Shown here: piece by piece, positions 24,566 through 34,178 of the stretch
How positions within the stretch are numbered: position 1 is the stretch's first letter
Layout of the letters: the number at the start of each line of letters is the position of its first letter
From: Streptomyces pactum
GTDB taxonomy: Bacteria > Actinomycetota > Actinomycetes > Streptomycetales > Streptomycetaceae
DNA length: 64,000 nucleotides
Direction: 5' to 3'
Assembly: GCF_002005225.1 (NCBI RefSeq)
Contig: NZ_CP019724.1
Location: 248,001 to 312,000 of the forward strand
Position numbers and translations under genes: made by a program
Notes under the pieces: generated by a model
The model's database searches: none
The model's input: the letters and a program-made list of their open reading frames with translations, nothing else
What the model was told of the DNA's origin: nothing

Positions 24566-25882
24566 ATGCGCAGAAGCAGAGCCGCAGCCGTCGGCGCCCT
24601 CACCCTCTCGCTCGCCCTCACCATGGCTGCCTGCGGCGGGGGATCGTCCGGTACGGAGGGTTCCAACGAGCAGCCGAAGACCCTGACCTACTGGGCCTCC
24701 AACCAGGGCGCGAACCTGGAGGTCGACAAGAAGGTCCTCCAGCCGGAACTCGACAAGTTCGAGAAGGAGACCGGCATCGAGGTGAAGCTGGAGGTCGTGC
24801 CCTGGGCGGACCTCCTCAACCGCATCCTCACCGCCACCACCTCCGGCCAGGGCCCCGACGTCCTCAACATCGGCAACACCTGGAGCGCGTCGCTGCAGTC
24901 CAGCGGCGCCCTCCTGCCCTGGGACGCGAAGAACTTCGAGGCGATCGGCGGCAAGGACCGCTTCGTCCGGTCCGCGCTCGGCTCCACCGGCGTACAGGGC
25001 CAGGACCCGGCCGCCGTACCGCTGTACTCCATGGCCTACGCGCTCTACTACAACAAGAAGATGTTCGCCGACGCCGGCATCGAGAAGCCGCCGGCCACTT
25101 GGGAGGAGCTGGCCGAGACCGGCCGGAAGCTCTCCGAGGACGGCAAGTGGGGGCTCGGCGCGGAGGGTTCGAACCTCTCCAACAACATCCACCAGGTCTT
25201 CGTCCTCGCCAAGCAGCACGGCGCCGACTTCTTCACTCCTGAGGGCAAGGCCGACTTCACCTCCGACGGCGCCGTGGCCGCGGTCAAGCAGTACGTCGAC
25301 CTGATGGCCAAGGACAAGATCATCGCGCCGGGCAACGCCGAGTACGCGCAGAACCAGTCCCTGAGCGACTTCGCCAAGGACAAGACGGCCATGGTGCTGT
25401 GGCAGACCGCGTCGGCCACCTTCAAGACGCAGGGCATGAACGAGGACGAGTGGGGTGTCGCGCCCGCCCCCGTGCAGTCCGGCGAGCCCGGCCAGGGCAC
25501 CGCCACCAACTCGATGGTCGCCGGCATCAACATGGCCGTCTTCAAGAACACCAAGAACATCGACGGCGCCAAGAAGTTCGTGAAGTTCATGACGAGCGAC
25601 GAGGAGCAGATCATCCTCAACAAGGCATACGGCTCCATCCCGCCGGTCAAGGCCGCCCAGCAGGACCCGGCCTTCGACACCCCGTCCCTCACCGTGCTCC
25701 GGGAGACCCTCGCCACCAGCGCCGCCGCGCTGCCGCAGGTCCCCGAGGAGTCGCAGTTCGAGACCGTTGTCGGAACCGCGGTCAAGGAACTGTTCGCCGA
25801 CGCCGCGGCCGGCCGGCCGGTGACCACCGAATCGGTGCGGGACAAGCTCGAAAAGGCCCAGCAGCAGATGCCCAAGAAGTGA
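24566..25882 (+). CDS. Sugar ABC transporter substrate-binding lipoprotein
   Basis: This 438-residue protein has a lipoprotein signal (charged MRRSR, hydrophobic core, lipobox MAAC with Cys23). It has the type I sugar-binding fold: LTYWASNQGANLEV, GPDVLNIGNTWSASLQSSG, YYNKKMFADAGIEKPPATW, and the C-terminal FVKFMTSDEEQ segment typical of family 1 (CUT1) SBPs. It is the extracellular receptor for an oligosaccharide, probably a beta-glucan fragment given GH3 and GH1. No ATPase is in the operon, so the shared MsiK-type ATPase encoded elsewhere would energise it, as in other Streptomyces CUT1 systems. Confidence 0.9.
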   Translation: MRRSRAAAVGALTLSLALTMAACGGGSSGTEGSNEQPKTLTYWASNQGANLEVDKKVLQPELDKFEKETGIEVKLEVVPWADLLNRILTATTSGQGPDVLNIGNTWSASLQSSGALLPWDAKNFEAIGGKDRFVRSALGSTGVQGQDPAAVPLYSMAYALYYNKKMFADAGIEKPPATWEELAETGRKLSEDGKWGLGAEGSNLSNNIHQVFVLAKQHGADFFTPEGKADFTSDGAVAAVKQYVDLMAKDKIIAPGNAEYAQNQSLSDFAKDKTAMVLWQTASATFKTQGMNEDEWGVAPAPVQSGEPGQGTATNSMVAGINMAVFKNTKNIDGAKKFVKFMTSDEEQIILNKAYGSIPPVKAAQQDPAFDTPSLTVLRETLATSAAALPQVPEESQFETVVGTAVKELFADAAAGRPVTTESVRDKLEKAQQQMPKK

Positions 25883-25896
25883 GCACGGACTCCACC

Positions 25897-26892
25897 ATGA
25901 CTACCACCGCTGCCCCCACCACAGGCGAGCGGACGGCACGGAAGAACCATCCCGGAGCGGCGCCGCGCAAGCGCCGCTCCGGGCGGCTGCGCCGCATCGG
26001 ACTGCCGTACCTGCTGCTGTTCCCCGCGATCCTCCTCGAACTACTGGTCCACCTGGTGCCGATGGTGATCGGCATCGTCGTCAGCTTCAAGGAGCTGACC
26101 CAGTTCTACATCCGCGACTGGGGCACCGCGCCCTGGGCCGGCTTCGACAACTACGCGCTGTCGGTAGACTTCGACGCCCCCGTGGGCGAGGCGCTGCTGA
26201 GGTCCTTCCTCACCACCTGCCTGTTCACCGTCCTCTCCGTCGGTCTGTGCTGGATGCTGGGCGTGGCCGCGGCGATCTTCATGCAGGAGTCGTTCCGCGG
26301 CCGGGGCTTCCTGCGCACGATCTTCCTCGTTCCGTACGCGCTGCCCGTCTACGCCGCCGTCATCACCTGGTCGTTCATGTTCCAGCGGGACAACGGGCTG
26401 GTGAACCACGTGCTGCACGACCAGCTCGGGCTCACCGGCAGCCCCCCGTTCTGGCTGATCGGCGACAACAGCTTCGTCGCGCTGCTCGTCGTCTCGGTGT
26501 GGAAGGGCTGGCCCTTCGCCTTCCTCATCATCATGGCCGGACTGCAGAACATCCCGAAGGACGTCTACGAGGCCGCCGCCCTGGACGGCGCGGGGATCTG
26601 GCAGCAGGTCCGCCGCATCACCCTGCCGGCGCTGCGCCCCGTCAACCAGGTCCTCGTCCTGGTGCTCTTCCTGTGGACCTTCAACGACTTCAACACCCCC
26701 TTCGTCCTGTTCGGCAAGGCCGCGCCGGAAGCCGCCGACCTCATCTCCATCCACATCTACCAGTCCTCGTTCCAGACCTGGAACTTCGGGACGGGCTCCG
26801 CCATGTCGGTCCTGCTGCTCCTGTTCCTGCTCGTGGTGACGGGTGCGTACCTCTGGTTCACCTCCCGAGGAAGGAAGGCCACCGATGCCTAG
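25897..26892 (+). CDS. Sugar ABC transporter permease (first subunit)
   Basis: This 331-residue inner-membrane permease has six helices and the EAA loop EAAALDGAGIWQQVRRITLP that docks the ATPase. It has the long N-terminal cytoplasmic stretch typical of MalF/CebF-type subunits. An alternative GTG at 25879 overlaps the SBP stop as GTGA. Neither start has a strong ribosome site, so the start is uncertain. It pairs with the next gene to form the channel. Confidence 0.9.
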   Translation: MTTTAAPTTGERTARKNHPGAAPRKRRSGRLRRIGLPYLLLFPAILLELLVHLVPMVIGIVVSFKELTQFYIRDWGTAPWAGFDNYALSVDFDAPVGEALLRSFLTTCLFTVLSVGLCWMLGVAAAIFMQESFRGRGFLRTIFLVPYALPVYAAVITWSFMFQRDNGLVNHVLHDQLGLTGSPPFWLIGDNSFVALLVVSVWKGWPFAFLIIMAGLQNIPKDVYEAAALDGAGIWQQVRRITLPALRPVNQVLVLVLFLWTFNDFNTPFVLFGKAAPEAADLISIHIYQSSFQTWNFGTGSAMSVLLLLFLLVVTGAYLWFTSRGRKATDA

Positions 26893-27760
26893 CCCCGCCA
26901 CGCACCGGCCCCGCTCCCCGATGGCCGCCCCGCGGTCCTTCCTGTGGAGCCGTCGCGTATTCCTGACCCTCCTCACCACCTTCGTCCTGCTGCCGGTCTA
27001 CGTGATGATCTCCAGCTCGCTGAAGCCGCTGGAGGACGTGTCGGGCCAGTTCGAGTGGATCCCCTCCGGTCTCACCGTCCGCCCGTACTTCGACATCTGG
27101 GAAACGGTCCCGCTCGCCGACTACTTCATGAACTCGCTGATCGTGGCGGGCGCCGCGACCGTCTGCTCCGTCACCATCGCCGTGTTCGCGGCCTACGCGG
27201 TCAGCCGCTACTCCTTCCGCGGCAAGCGCGTCTTCACGGTGACCGTGCTGTCGACCCAGATGTTCCCCGGCATCCTGTTCCTGCTGCCGCTGTTCCTCAT
27301 CTACGTGAACATCGGCAACGCCACCGGCATCGCCCTGTTCGGCTCCCGCGGCGGCCTGATCCTCACCTACCTCACCTTCTCGCTGCCGTTCTCCATCTGG
27401 ATGCTGATCGGCTACTTCGACTCCGTCCCGAGGGACCTCGACGAGGCCGCCAAGGTGGACGGCTGCGGACCGCTCGGCGCCCTCTTCCGGGTCATCGTGC
27501 CCGCCGCGATCCCCGGCATCGTCGCCGTAGCCGTCTACGCGTTCATGACCGCCTGGGGCGAAGTGCTCTTCGCCTCGGTCATGACCAACGAAACCACCCG
27601 CACCCTCGCCGTCGGCCTCCAGGGCTACTCCACCCAAAACGACGTGTACTGGAACCAGGTCATGGCCGCCTCACTCGTCGTCAGCCTGCCCGTCGTCGCC
27701 GGCTTCCTGCTCCTCCAGCGCTATCTCGTCACCGGCCTCACCGCCGGCGCCGTCAAATAG
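26885..27760 (+). CDS. Sugar ABC transporter permease (second subunit)
   Basis: This 291-residue permease has the MalG/CebG-type six-helix layout and EAA loop [20 protein letters not shown]. Its ATG overlaps the end of the first permease gene by 8 bp and follows AGGAAGG, indicating translational coupling. It is part of the putative beta-glucan oligosaccharide importer. Confidence 0.9.
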   Translation: MPSPATHRPRSPMAAPRSFLWSRRVFLTLLTTFVLLPVYVMISSSLKPLEDVSGQFEWIPSGLTVRPYFDIWETVPLADYFMNSLIVAGAATVCSVTIAVFAAYAVSRYSFRGKRVFTVTVLSTQMFPGILFLLPLFLIYVNIGNATGIALFGSRGGLILTYLTFSLPFSIWMLIGYFDSVPRDLDEAAKVDGCGPLGALFRVIVPAAIPGIVAVAVYAFMTAWGEVLFASVMTNETTRTLAVGLQGYSTQNDVYWNQVMAASLVVSLPVVAGFLLLQRYLVTGLTAGAVK

Positions 27761-27816
27761 CCGCCGGGGCCCCGGCCCCTCCCCCACTCCTCCCGACCAC
27801 CCCAGAGAGGCCCTCC

Positions 27817-29172
27817 GTGTCCGAATCGCTTGACCTCGCCGCCTTCCCCGCCGACTTCACCTGGGGCACGGCCACCTCCGCCTACCAGATCGAGGGCGCC
27901 GTCGCCGAGGACGGCCGGGCACCGTCGATCTGGGACACCTTCTCCCACACCCCCGGGAGGATCGACAACGACGACCACGGCGACGTGGCCTGCGACCACT
28001 ACCACCGGTGGCCCGAGGACATCGCGCTGATGAAGCGGCTCGGCGCCGACGCCTACCGCCTGTCCATCGCCTGGCCCCGTGTTATGCCCGGTGGCCACGG
28101 GCCGGTCAACGCGGCCGGGCTCGACTTCTACGACCGGCTCGTCGACGGCCTCCTCGACGCGGGGATCACCCCGAATGTCACCCTCTACCACTGGGACCTG
28201 CCCCAAGCGCTCCAGGACCGCGGCGGCTGGACCGTGCGCGAGACCGCGGAACACCTCGCCGACTACGCCTCCGCCGTGGCCGGCCGGCTCGGCGACCGTG
28301 TCACGCGGTGGGCCACGCTGAACGAACCTCTGTGCTCCGGCTGGATCGGCCACCTGGAGGGCCGGATGGCGCCCGGCCTGACCGACCTGACCGCCGCCGT
28401 GCGGGCCTCGTACCACCTCCTGCTCGCGCACGGCCTCGCCACCCGGGCGGTCCGCGCGGCGGCACCGGGCGCGCAGGTCGGCCTCGTCACCAACCACTCC
28501 ACCGTCGAGGCCGCCTCGACCCGCCCGGAGGACATCGCGGCGGCCACCCGCATGGACGGCCACACCAACCGCTGGTGGCTCGACCCGGTCTACGGCCGCG
28601 GCTTCCCCGCCGACATGCGCGAGCTGTACGGCGTGGACCTCCCGGAGCGCCCCGGTGACCTGGAGACGATCGCCGCCCCGCTCGACTGGCACGGCCTCAA
28701 CTACTACTTCCCGGCCACCGTCACCGACGACCCCGAGGGCCCCGTCCCGCACGCCCGCGAGGTCCGGCTGCCCGACGTACCGCGCACCGGCATGGACTGG
28801 CAGATCGACGCCGGGGGCCTGGAGGCCCTGCTGCTGCGTCTGGCCGACGACTACGGGGTGCGCGAGTTGTACGTCACCGAGAACGGCTCCGCCTTCCCGG
28901 ACGACGTCTCGCCCGACGGCGCCGTCCACGACCCCGACCGGGCCCGCTACCTGGAGCAGCACCTGAGTGCCTGCGCCCGGGCGGTCCGCAAGGGAGTGCC
29001 GCTGGCCGGGTACTACGCCTGGTCCCTCCTCGACAACTTCGAGTGGGCCTACGGCTACGACAAGCGCTTCGGCCTCGTCCACGTCGACTACGCGACCCAG
29101 GCCCGGACCGTCAAGACGAGCGGCCTGCGGTACGCGGAGATCATCCGTGCCCACCGGGAGTCCCACGCCTGA
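27817..29172 (+). CDS. bglC: Glycoside hydrolase family 1 beta-glucosidase
   Basis: This 451-residue cytosolic enzyme has the GH1 N-terminal signature [15 protein letters not shown], acid/base E170 in ATLNEP and nucleophile E355 in YVTENGSA, with [19 protein letters not shown] near the end. It is the last gene of the importer operon, as in the cebEFG-bglC arrangement of streptomycetes. It would cleave imported beta-linked disaccharides to glucose. The name bglC is by analogy of position and family. The GTG start follows AGAGAGG. Confidence 0.85.
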   Translation: MSESLDLAAFPADFTWGTATSAYQIEGAVAEDGRAPSIWDTFSHTPGRIDNDDHGDVACDHYHRWPEDIALMKRLGADAYRLSIAWPRVMPGGHGPVNAAGLDFYDRLVDGLLDAGITPNVTLYHWDLPQALQDRGGWTVRETAEHLADYASAVAGRLGDRVTRWATLNEPLCSGWIGHLEGRMAPGLTDLTAAVRASYHLLLAHGLATRAVRAAAPGAQVGLVTNHSTVEAASTRPEDIAAATRMDGHTNRWWLDPVYGRGFPADMRELYGVDLPERPGDLETIAAPLDWHGLNYYFPATVTDDPEGPVPHAREVRLPDVPRTGMDWQIDAGGLEALLLRLADDYGVRELYVTENGSAFPDDVSPDGAVHDPDRARYLEQHLSACARAVRKGVPLAGYYAWSLLDNFEWAYGYDKRFGLVHVDYATQARTVKTSGLRYAEIIRAHRESHA

Positions 29173-29488
29173 CCGCGCCGACACCCGGCGGACGGTGGTC
29201 AGCGGCGGCCGGCGTGTCACAGCGGTACCCGAGGTGTCGAACCCGACGCACGCGCCACCCTGCGGTGTGCGCCTGCCCAGTTCCCGCAGGACTCGGCAGG
29301 CGCCCCGGGCCCTCAGGTCGCCGACCGCTGACACGCCGTCCCCAGCGGGGTGGTCGTGCAGCAGCGTGGCCATGGCAGCCGCCCCGTTGTCCAGTCCTGC
29401 CTCGGCCGCTGGAGGGCCGGCAATGCCCTGCGCGAGCCAGGGCGTCGCGGAATCCGGCTCTCCCCGAGGGTCACGTGTCAGGCGCCGG
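29173..29488 (-). pseudogene. C-terminal relic of a LacI-family repressor
   Basis: On the minus strand between GH1 and the flavoprotein gene, one frame reads AGLDNGAAAMATLLHDHP, then GDLRARGACRVLRELGRRTP, VGFDTSGTAV and RRPPLTTVRR. This is the end of a LacI effector domain (family pattern DAVFAASDLMA..ALRVLRE.GRRVPEDVAVVGFDDS....PPLTTVRQ). Another frame just upstream reads AGFRDALARAGH, also a LacI hallmark. The HTH and most of the ligand domain are absent and the frames are broken, so no repressor can be made. It converges on GH1 and is the probable remains of the regulator of the GGAGAGCGCTCTCC sites. Confidence 0.72.
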
Positions 29489-29490
29489 GG

Positions 29491-31263
29491 TCACACCCGT
29501 ACCAACCGGTCCGTGAAGTCGTTGCCGAAGACACCGTGGGGGTCGAGCCGGTCGAGGATGCCGACCGCCTCCGCCCACTGTCCGCGCCCGTACGAGGCCG
29601 GGATCACGGTGCCGATCACCTCCTGGTCGGCCCAGGCCGCGGTGTCGGTGTACCCCCAGCCCTTGGACCACTCGACGCGGGTGAGCGCGTAACCGCCTTC
29701 GAAGGTGCGCAGCAGGAAGCGCTCCAGGTCGCGGTAGAAGGCGTGCGCTCCGGGTGTGGTCGGCTGGGTGAGCACGTCGATCCACACCGCGCAGTCGAAC
29801 TCCGGGTGGTCGGGGTGCGGCCGCACCACGGACAGCAGCGGCGGACGGGCGCCGGGGGCCGCCGACTCCGCGGGCCTGTCCAGTCCTCCGACGCGGATCT
29901 CGACCTGACCGTTGACCGGGTACCTGCCGCGCAGCGCCGATGACTTGAGCTGCTCGCTGTAGTAGGCGACGAACTCCGAGACGACTCTTTGCACATCGGC
30001 GCGCCTGGTCAGGACGGCATAGCCGTTCGCGGTCTCGCGCAGGGTGGTGGGGCGCAGGTAGAACTGGAGCGTGTGAGCGGGACCCCACAGGTCGCCGGCG
30101 AGGGTGGCGGTCAGGCCGGTCGCCGCCACCGTGTACTGGGCGAGACCGAGTTCGGGAGCGAGGAACCAGGCGCCCTCGGCGGCGAGCCGCCCCGCCAGAC
30201 GGGCGACCGGTGTCGGCAGGACGTCGCTGAACGGGTAGTTGTACGGGTGGCTGACGGGGCGTGAGGTGGCGGGGCGTTGCGGGCTGAGGCTCCACACCTT
30301 CAGCCAAGGCCGGTCGGTGAAGGCGAACCAGATGGCTTCCACGCGTCCCGCACGGTCGAGGAAGTCGGCGAACGTGTTACCCCGGCCGGCCGCCGCGCTG
30401 CCGGGCGCCGCGAACAGTTCGTCGCTGCTGATGTCGACGCGGCTGACGCAGCGCAGCGGCACCTCCTCGCCTACCTGGAGCACCACCTCGGTCAGCAGTC
30501 CGCGTCCGATGTGGGCGGCCAGCGCCTCGCACTCGTCGTCGGTTCCCCGGTGGAAGGTGCGCACCACGTACTCGGCGCGTCCGGTGTCCCAGACGACCGC
30601 GGTGAGGGAGAGGACCAGGTTGCTGAGCGATCCGTAGGTGTGACCGGGGCGCGCGGCCTCACCCGCGGCCGGCACGCTGGTGCCGTGGGCGTCGATGGCC
30701 AGGGTGCCGCCGAGGGTCAGCTCCCCGGGTGCCGGTGTGTTGGTGACTCCGAGGCCGTGGTCGGCGAGGAATGCCATCAGGGTCTCCAGGAGCACCCCGG
30801 TCTGCGCGCGGACGGCGCCGGGCGCACCGGCGGGCGGCGTGACGAGTTCCATGCCGGTGAGGTGGTGGGTGGTGTCCATGAGCAGGACCCGCTCGTCCGA
30901 CTCGGCGGGACCGGTGATGGTGAGCGGGGACCAGGTGTGCGCCTTGCCGCGTGCGCGCAGCCGCCAGCCCTCGCGGTGGGCCCAGTTGGCCAGGTCGGCG
31001 ACGTCCTGCGCGGTGCGCGGCGCACAGGCCCATAAGCCGCTGTGGGTGATCTCGCCTGCCCAGTTCACGTAAGGGGTGCGGTACGCGGTCAGTCCGGCGG
31101 GCAGTTCGGGCGCGGCCGAGGGGGCTGCCGCGGCCGGGTGTGCCCCGGCCGCCCATGTCTGGAGCGGTACGCCGACCACCGCGGCGGTCACCGCCGCCGC
31201 CCGGATCACCGCGCGGCGGGAGAGACGGGGAGCTCTGGCTTCGGGAGTGAAATGTTCAGGCAT
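29491..31263 (-). CDS. Exported FAD-dependent oxidoreductase, cholesterol oxidase type II-like
   Basis: This 590-residue protein has a Tat-type signal (SRRAVIRAAAVTAAVVG, residues 15-31) and a VAO/PCMH flavin fold. The fold has LRARGKAHTWSPL near residue 100, whose His may carry the covalent FAD, then NTPAPGELTLGGTLAIDAHG and a long C-terminal cholesterol-oxidase substrate domain ending HGVFGNDFTDRLVRV. It resembles the covalent-flavin cholesterol oxidases of Brevibacterium/Streptomyces type. Sterol or another alcohol may be the substrate. It stands alone, with no electron partner or P450 beside it. The ATG lacks a clear ribosome site. Confidence 0.78.
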   Translation of the reverse strand: MPEHFTPEARAPRLSRRAVIRAAAVTAAVVGVPLQTWAAGAHPAAAAPSAAPELPAGLTAYRTPYVNWAGEITHSGLWACAPRTAQDVADLANWAHREGWRLRARGKAHTWSPLTITGPAESDERVLLMDTTHHLTGMELVTPPAGAPGAVRAQTGVLLETLMAFLADHGLGVTNTPAPGELTLGGTLAIDAHGTSVPAAGEAARPGHTYGSLSNLVLSLTAVVWDTGRAEYVVRTFHRGTDDECEALAAHIGRGLLTEVVLQVGEEVPLRCVSRVDISSDELFAAPGSAAAGRGNTFADFLDRAGRVEAIWFAFTDRPWLKVWSLSPQRPATSRPVSHPYNYPFSDVLPTPVARLAGRLAAEGAWFLAPELGLAQYTVAATGLTATLAGDLWGPAHTLQFYLRPTTLRETANGYAVLTRRADVQRVVSEFVAYYSEQLKSSALRGRYPVNGQVEIRVGGLDRPAESAAPGARPPLLSVVRPHPDHPEFDCAVWIDVLTQPTTPGAHAFYRDLERFLLRTFEGGYALTRVEWSKGWGYTDTAAWADQEVIGTVIPASYGRGQWAEAVGILDRLDPHGVFGNDFTDRLVRV

Positions 31264-31441
31264 GAACTTGAATGTACGTCGTCAGACTGTCGAGTCGGGG
31301 AAGAGTGGGAAAATGCGGCCGAATCGCTCAGCACCCAGCCGAAGTGGCGCGGTTGCCGTCGGTGACACGGCTCGGCATGGGGACCGGGTGGAGGAGCGGC
31401 CGCCGGGCCGGGACATGAGTACGGACTGAGTACGCGCGCTC

Positions 31442-33961
31442 ATGTCCGGCGAGGTGATGGAGGCCACACTCCGAGGCATGATGAACCTTCCGCCCCCGGC
31501 CGAGGAGTTGCGGCTCCTCGACGCCGAACTGCGGCAACTCGACGCCCGCCGCGTCGTCCTGCTGCGGCGCCGCGAGTGGCTGATCCACACCCTGCGTGCG
31601 GCCCGCGGCCCCCAGACGGCCGGGGGCACCCGGCCCGGGGCGCCGGACTGGCCGGCCGGTGCCGGGACCGCCGTCGACCGGCCGGAGGCCACGGCACCAG
31701 GCGTGCAGAACGTGCTCCTGGTCCTCGGCGGAATCCTCCTGACGATCGCCGCAGTCGCCTTCACCCTGGTCAACTGGGGCGACATGGGGGTCGCCGGCCG
31801 GGCGCTGGTGCTGGGCGCGGTGACCGTGGGGGTGCTGGGCGCACCCGTGGCGCTGTTGCGGCGCGGACTGACTTCGACCGCCGAATCAGTGGCGGGTCTG
31901 GGGATCGCACTGACCGTGCTCGACGCCTACGCGCTGCACGAGGCCGCGTTCACCGGCACGGACGGTCTTGGCTACGCGGCCGCCGCTTCGGCCGTCCTGG
32001 CGGGAACGTGGGCCGCGTACGGCGTCGGGGTGAGCGCGCAGGCGCCACCGCCCATGACGGGCGCCGCGGCGCAGGAAGGCCCGGCGCGGAGGGGCCCGCG
32101 TCTCGTACTCCGGCTCCCCCTCCCCCTCGCGGCGGCTGCCACGCACCTGCCCCTGCTCTTGTGGGCGCTCGCCATCGACGCGGGTCCGCACACCCTCACG
32201 GCCGTGCTGCTGGTGACCTCCGCGGCCGATACCGCTGTCGCACTGCGGACGGCACCCGTTCCGGTCCGGGTCGTCGCCCTCGTCGGCGCATGGGGTACGG
32301 GTGTCCTCGGCGCTCTGTCGGCCGGATGGCTCTGCTGGAGCGCGTCCGGTGCGGGCACCGCCGCACGGGCGGCGACCCTGCTGTTCCTCGCCGCGGCCAT
32401 CGCCCTGACCGCGGCCCGGTTCGCCCCGCAGCGGGACGTCGCCACGGGCGCTGCCCTGGCCGCGGGCCTGTGCGCGGTCGCCGGGGCGGGCGGAGTGCTG
32501 CGCGCTCCGGCGCCCGGCGAGTGGGCGGTGCCCGCGTGCCTGGCCTGTGGGATCGCCCTGCTGGCGGTGGTCCGGACACAGCTCCCCGCCCCCTTGCGTC
32601 AAGGACTGGGCCTGGCTTCGCTGACCGTGCAGGCCCTCGCGGTGCTGTGGGCGGTGCCGTCGGTCGCCAGCGCGCTCTTCGGTCCGGTGGCCGGGGTGGA
32701 ACGGCCCTGGTCCGGCATGCCGCAGGACACGTGGGCCGCCGTGTTCACGGACGTGCTCCGGCCCGCGCACGCGAGTACTGTGCCGCTCGTTCTCGCCGCC
32801 GTGGCCGGCGTCCTCGCGGTGGCCGGGCGCGGCGCCGCCTGGCGTCCGGCGGCGGCGGTGGGGGCACTCGTCCTGGGATGGGCGGCGGCGTTCGTGCTGC
32901 CGACGGTGCTCGAACTCCCCTACGGGGCCGGTCTGGTGGCTCAGGGCGCCGTCGTCGTGGCCGCGTTGGGCTTCGCCGAGTGGGCCCGGCGCGCTGCGGC
33001 CGGGCCGTCCCCGCTGTCCCGCACGGCCGTTCTCCTGGCACTCGTCACCTCTGTCGACGTCGCCTTCGCCTCGCTGGCTTCCGAGCCGGTGACGATCGGC
33101 GTGCTCGTCGCGCTGACGGTCCTGTTCGGTGCCTCGAGCCCCCGCCCGGGGCTCGGCCTGTTCACGGCGCCCGCCTCCCTCGTGTACGCCGCGGCTCTGG
33201 CCTGCGCGATCGGCGCGTCCGCCGGGTGGCAGCCGCAGCACACAGCGCTGCTGGTCCTCGTCGTGCCCGCCGCCGCGGCCCTGATCGCGGCACGTCTCGC
33301 GGGCTCGCCCGCGACCGTGCCGGTCGAGGGGGCGGGTGCGGCCGCGGGGCTGCTCGCGCTCGTACTCGCCGTGACCGCCCCACCGGTGTTCGCCCTGGTG
33401 CTCTCGCTCGGTGGAGTCGTCGCGTCCGGGACCGCGCTGCGACCGGATCGGCGGCCGGCCGGCTACGTGGCCGCCGTACTGTTCCTGCTGGCCACCTGGG
33501 TGCGTCTGGCGGCCTGGGACGTCACCACGGCGGAGGCCTACACCCTGCCGGTGACCGTGCTCGCGCTGGTCGTCGGGTACCTGCGCCGGCGCCGCGACCC
33601 GGCGCTCTCCTCCTGGACGGCGTACGGTGCCGGACTGGCCGTCGCCCTGCTGCCGAGCCTCCTCGCGGCGTGGGGCGACCGGCACTGGCTGCGGCCCCTG
33701 CTGCTCGGCGCCGCGGCGCTGACCGTGACCCTGGTGGGCGCCCGGAGCCGGCTGCAGGCGCCGCTGGTCCTCGGCGGGAGCGTGCTCGCACTGGTGACGC
33801 TGCACGAACTCGCCCCGTACGTCGCCCAGGTCGCCGGCGCGCTTCCCCGGTGGGTCCCGCCCGCGCTCGCCGGTGCGCTGCTGCTCGCCCTGGGCGCCAC
33901 CTACGAGCAGCGGCTTCGCGACGCACGCCGGCTCCGGGGGGTGCTCGGGCGGTTCCACTAG
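31442..33961 (+). CDS. Large multispanning membrane protein, SCO7613 C-terminal-domain-like
   Basis: This protein of up to 839 residues has a short cytoplasmic N-terminus (EELRLLDAELRQLDARRVVLLRRREWL, heptad-like) and then about 20 hydrophobic Ala/Val/Leu-rich helices to the end. It resembles streptomycete membrane proteins annotated SCO7613 C-terminal domain, whose role is unknown. Several starts are possible: ATG 31442, 31478 or 31481. The start MNLPPPAEEL, at about 31481, looks most like relatives. It is separated by 178 bp from the divergent flavoprotein gene. Confidence 0.7.
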   Translation: MSGEVMEATLRGMMNLPPPAEELRLLDAELRQLDARRVVLLRRREWLIHTLRAARGPQTAGGTRPGAPDWPAGAGTAVDRPEATAPGVQNVLLVLGGILLTIAAVAFTLVNWGDMGVAGRALVLGAVTVGVLGAPVALLRRGLTSTAESVAGLGIALTVLDAYALHEAAFTGTDGLGYAAAASAVLAGTWAAYGVGVSAQAPPPMTGAAAQEGPARRGPRLVLRLPLPLAAAATHLPLLLWALAIDAGPHTLTAVLLVTSAADTAVALRTAPVPVRVVALVGAWGTGVLGALSAGWLCWSASGAGTAARAATLLFLAAAIALTAARFAPQRDVATGAALAAGLCAVAGAGGVLRAPAPGEWAVPACLACGIALLAVVRTQLPAPLRQGLGLASLTVQALAVLWAVPSVASALFGPVAGVERPWSGMPQDTWAAVFTDVLRPAHASTVPLVLAAVAGVLAVAGRGAAWRPAAAVGALVLGWAAAFVLPTVLELPYGAGLVAQGAVVVAALGFAEWARRAAAGPSPLSRTAVLLALVTSVDVAFASLASEPVTIGVLVALTVLFGASSPRPGLGLFTAPASLVYAAALACAIGASAGWQPQHTALLVLVVPAAAALIAARLAGSPATVPVEGAGAAAGLLALVLAVTAPPVFALVLSLGGVVASGTALRPDRRPAGYVAAVLFLLATWVRLAAWDVTTAEAYTLPVTVLALVVGYLRRRRDPALSSWTAYGAGLAVALLPSLLAAWGDRHWLRPLLLGAAALTVTLVGARSRLQAPLVLGGSVLALVTLHELAPYVAQVAGALPRWVPPALAGALLLALGATYEQRLRDARRLRGVLGRFH

Positions 33962-34178
33962 ACCGGCCCACTCACGTCCAGTCGCCGTCGCGGTCACGAC
34001 GTCGCACGCGGCTACGGGCACGCGCCACTGTGCCCTCGTGTCCGGCGTTCGGGCCGCGCGCCCGACTGGGCACCACATGCGCCCCGGGGCCTTCGGGGCC
34101 GGCGGTGCCGGTCGAGGCGCGGGTGGCGGAGCCGGCCGCCTGCGCCTAACTCACCACCCTCGCCTGTCACGGCATCGG

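Noticed and set aside
31576..34149. An 857-codon alternative frame within the large membrane protein.
   Set aside because: It is Arg/Gly/Pro-rich with no hydrophobic helices. The overlapping frame encodes a coherent multispanning protein.
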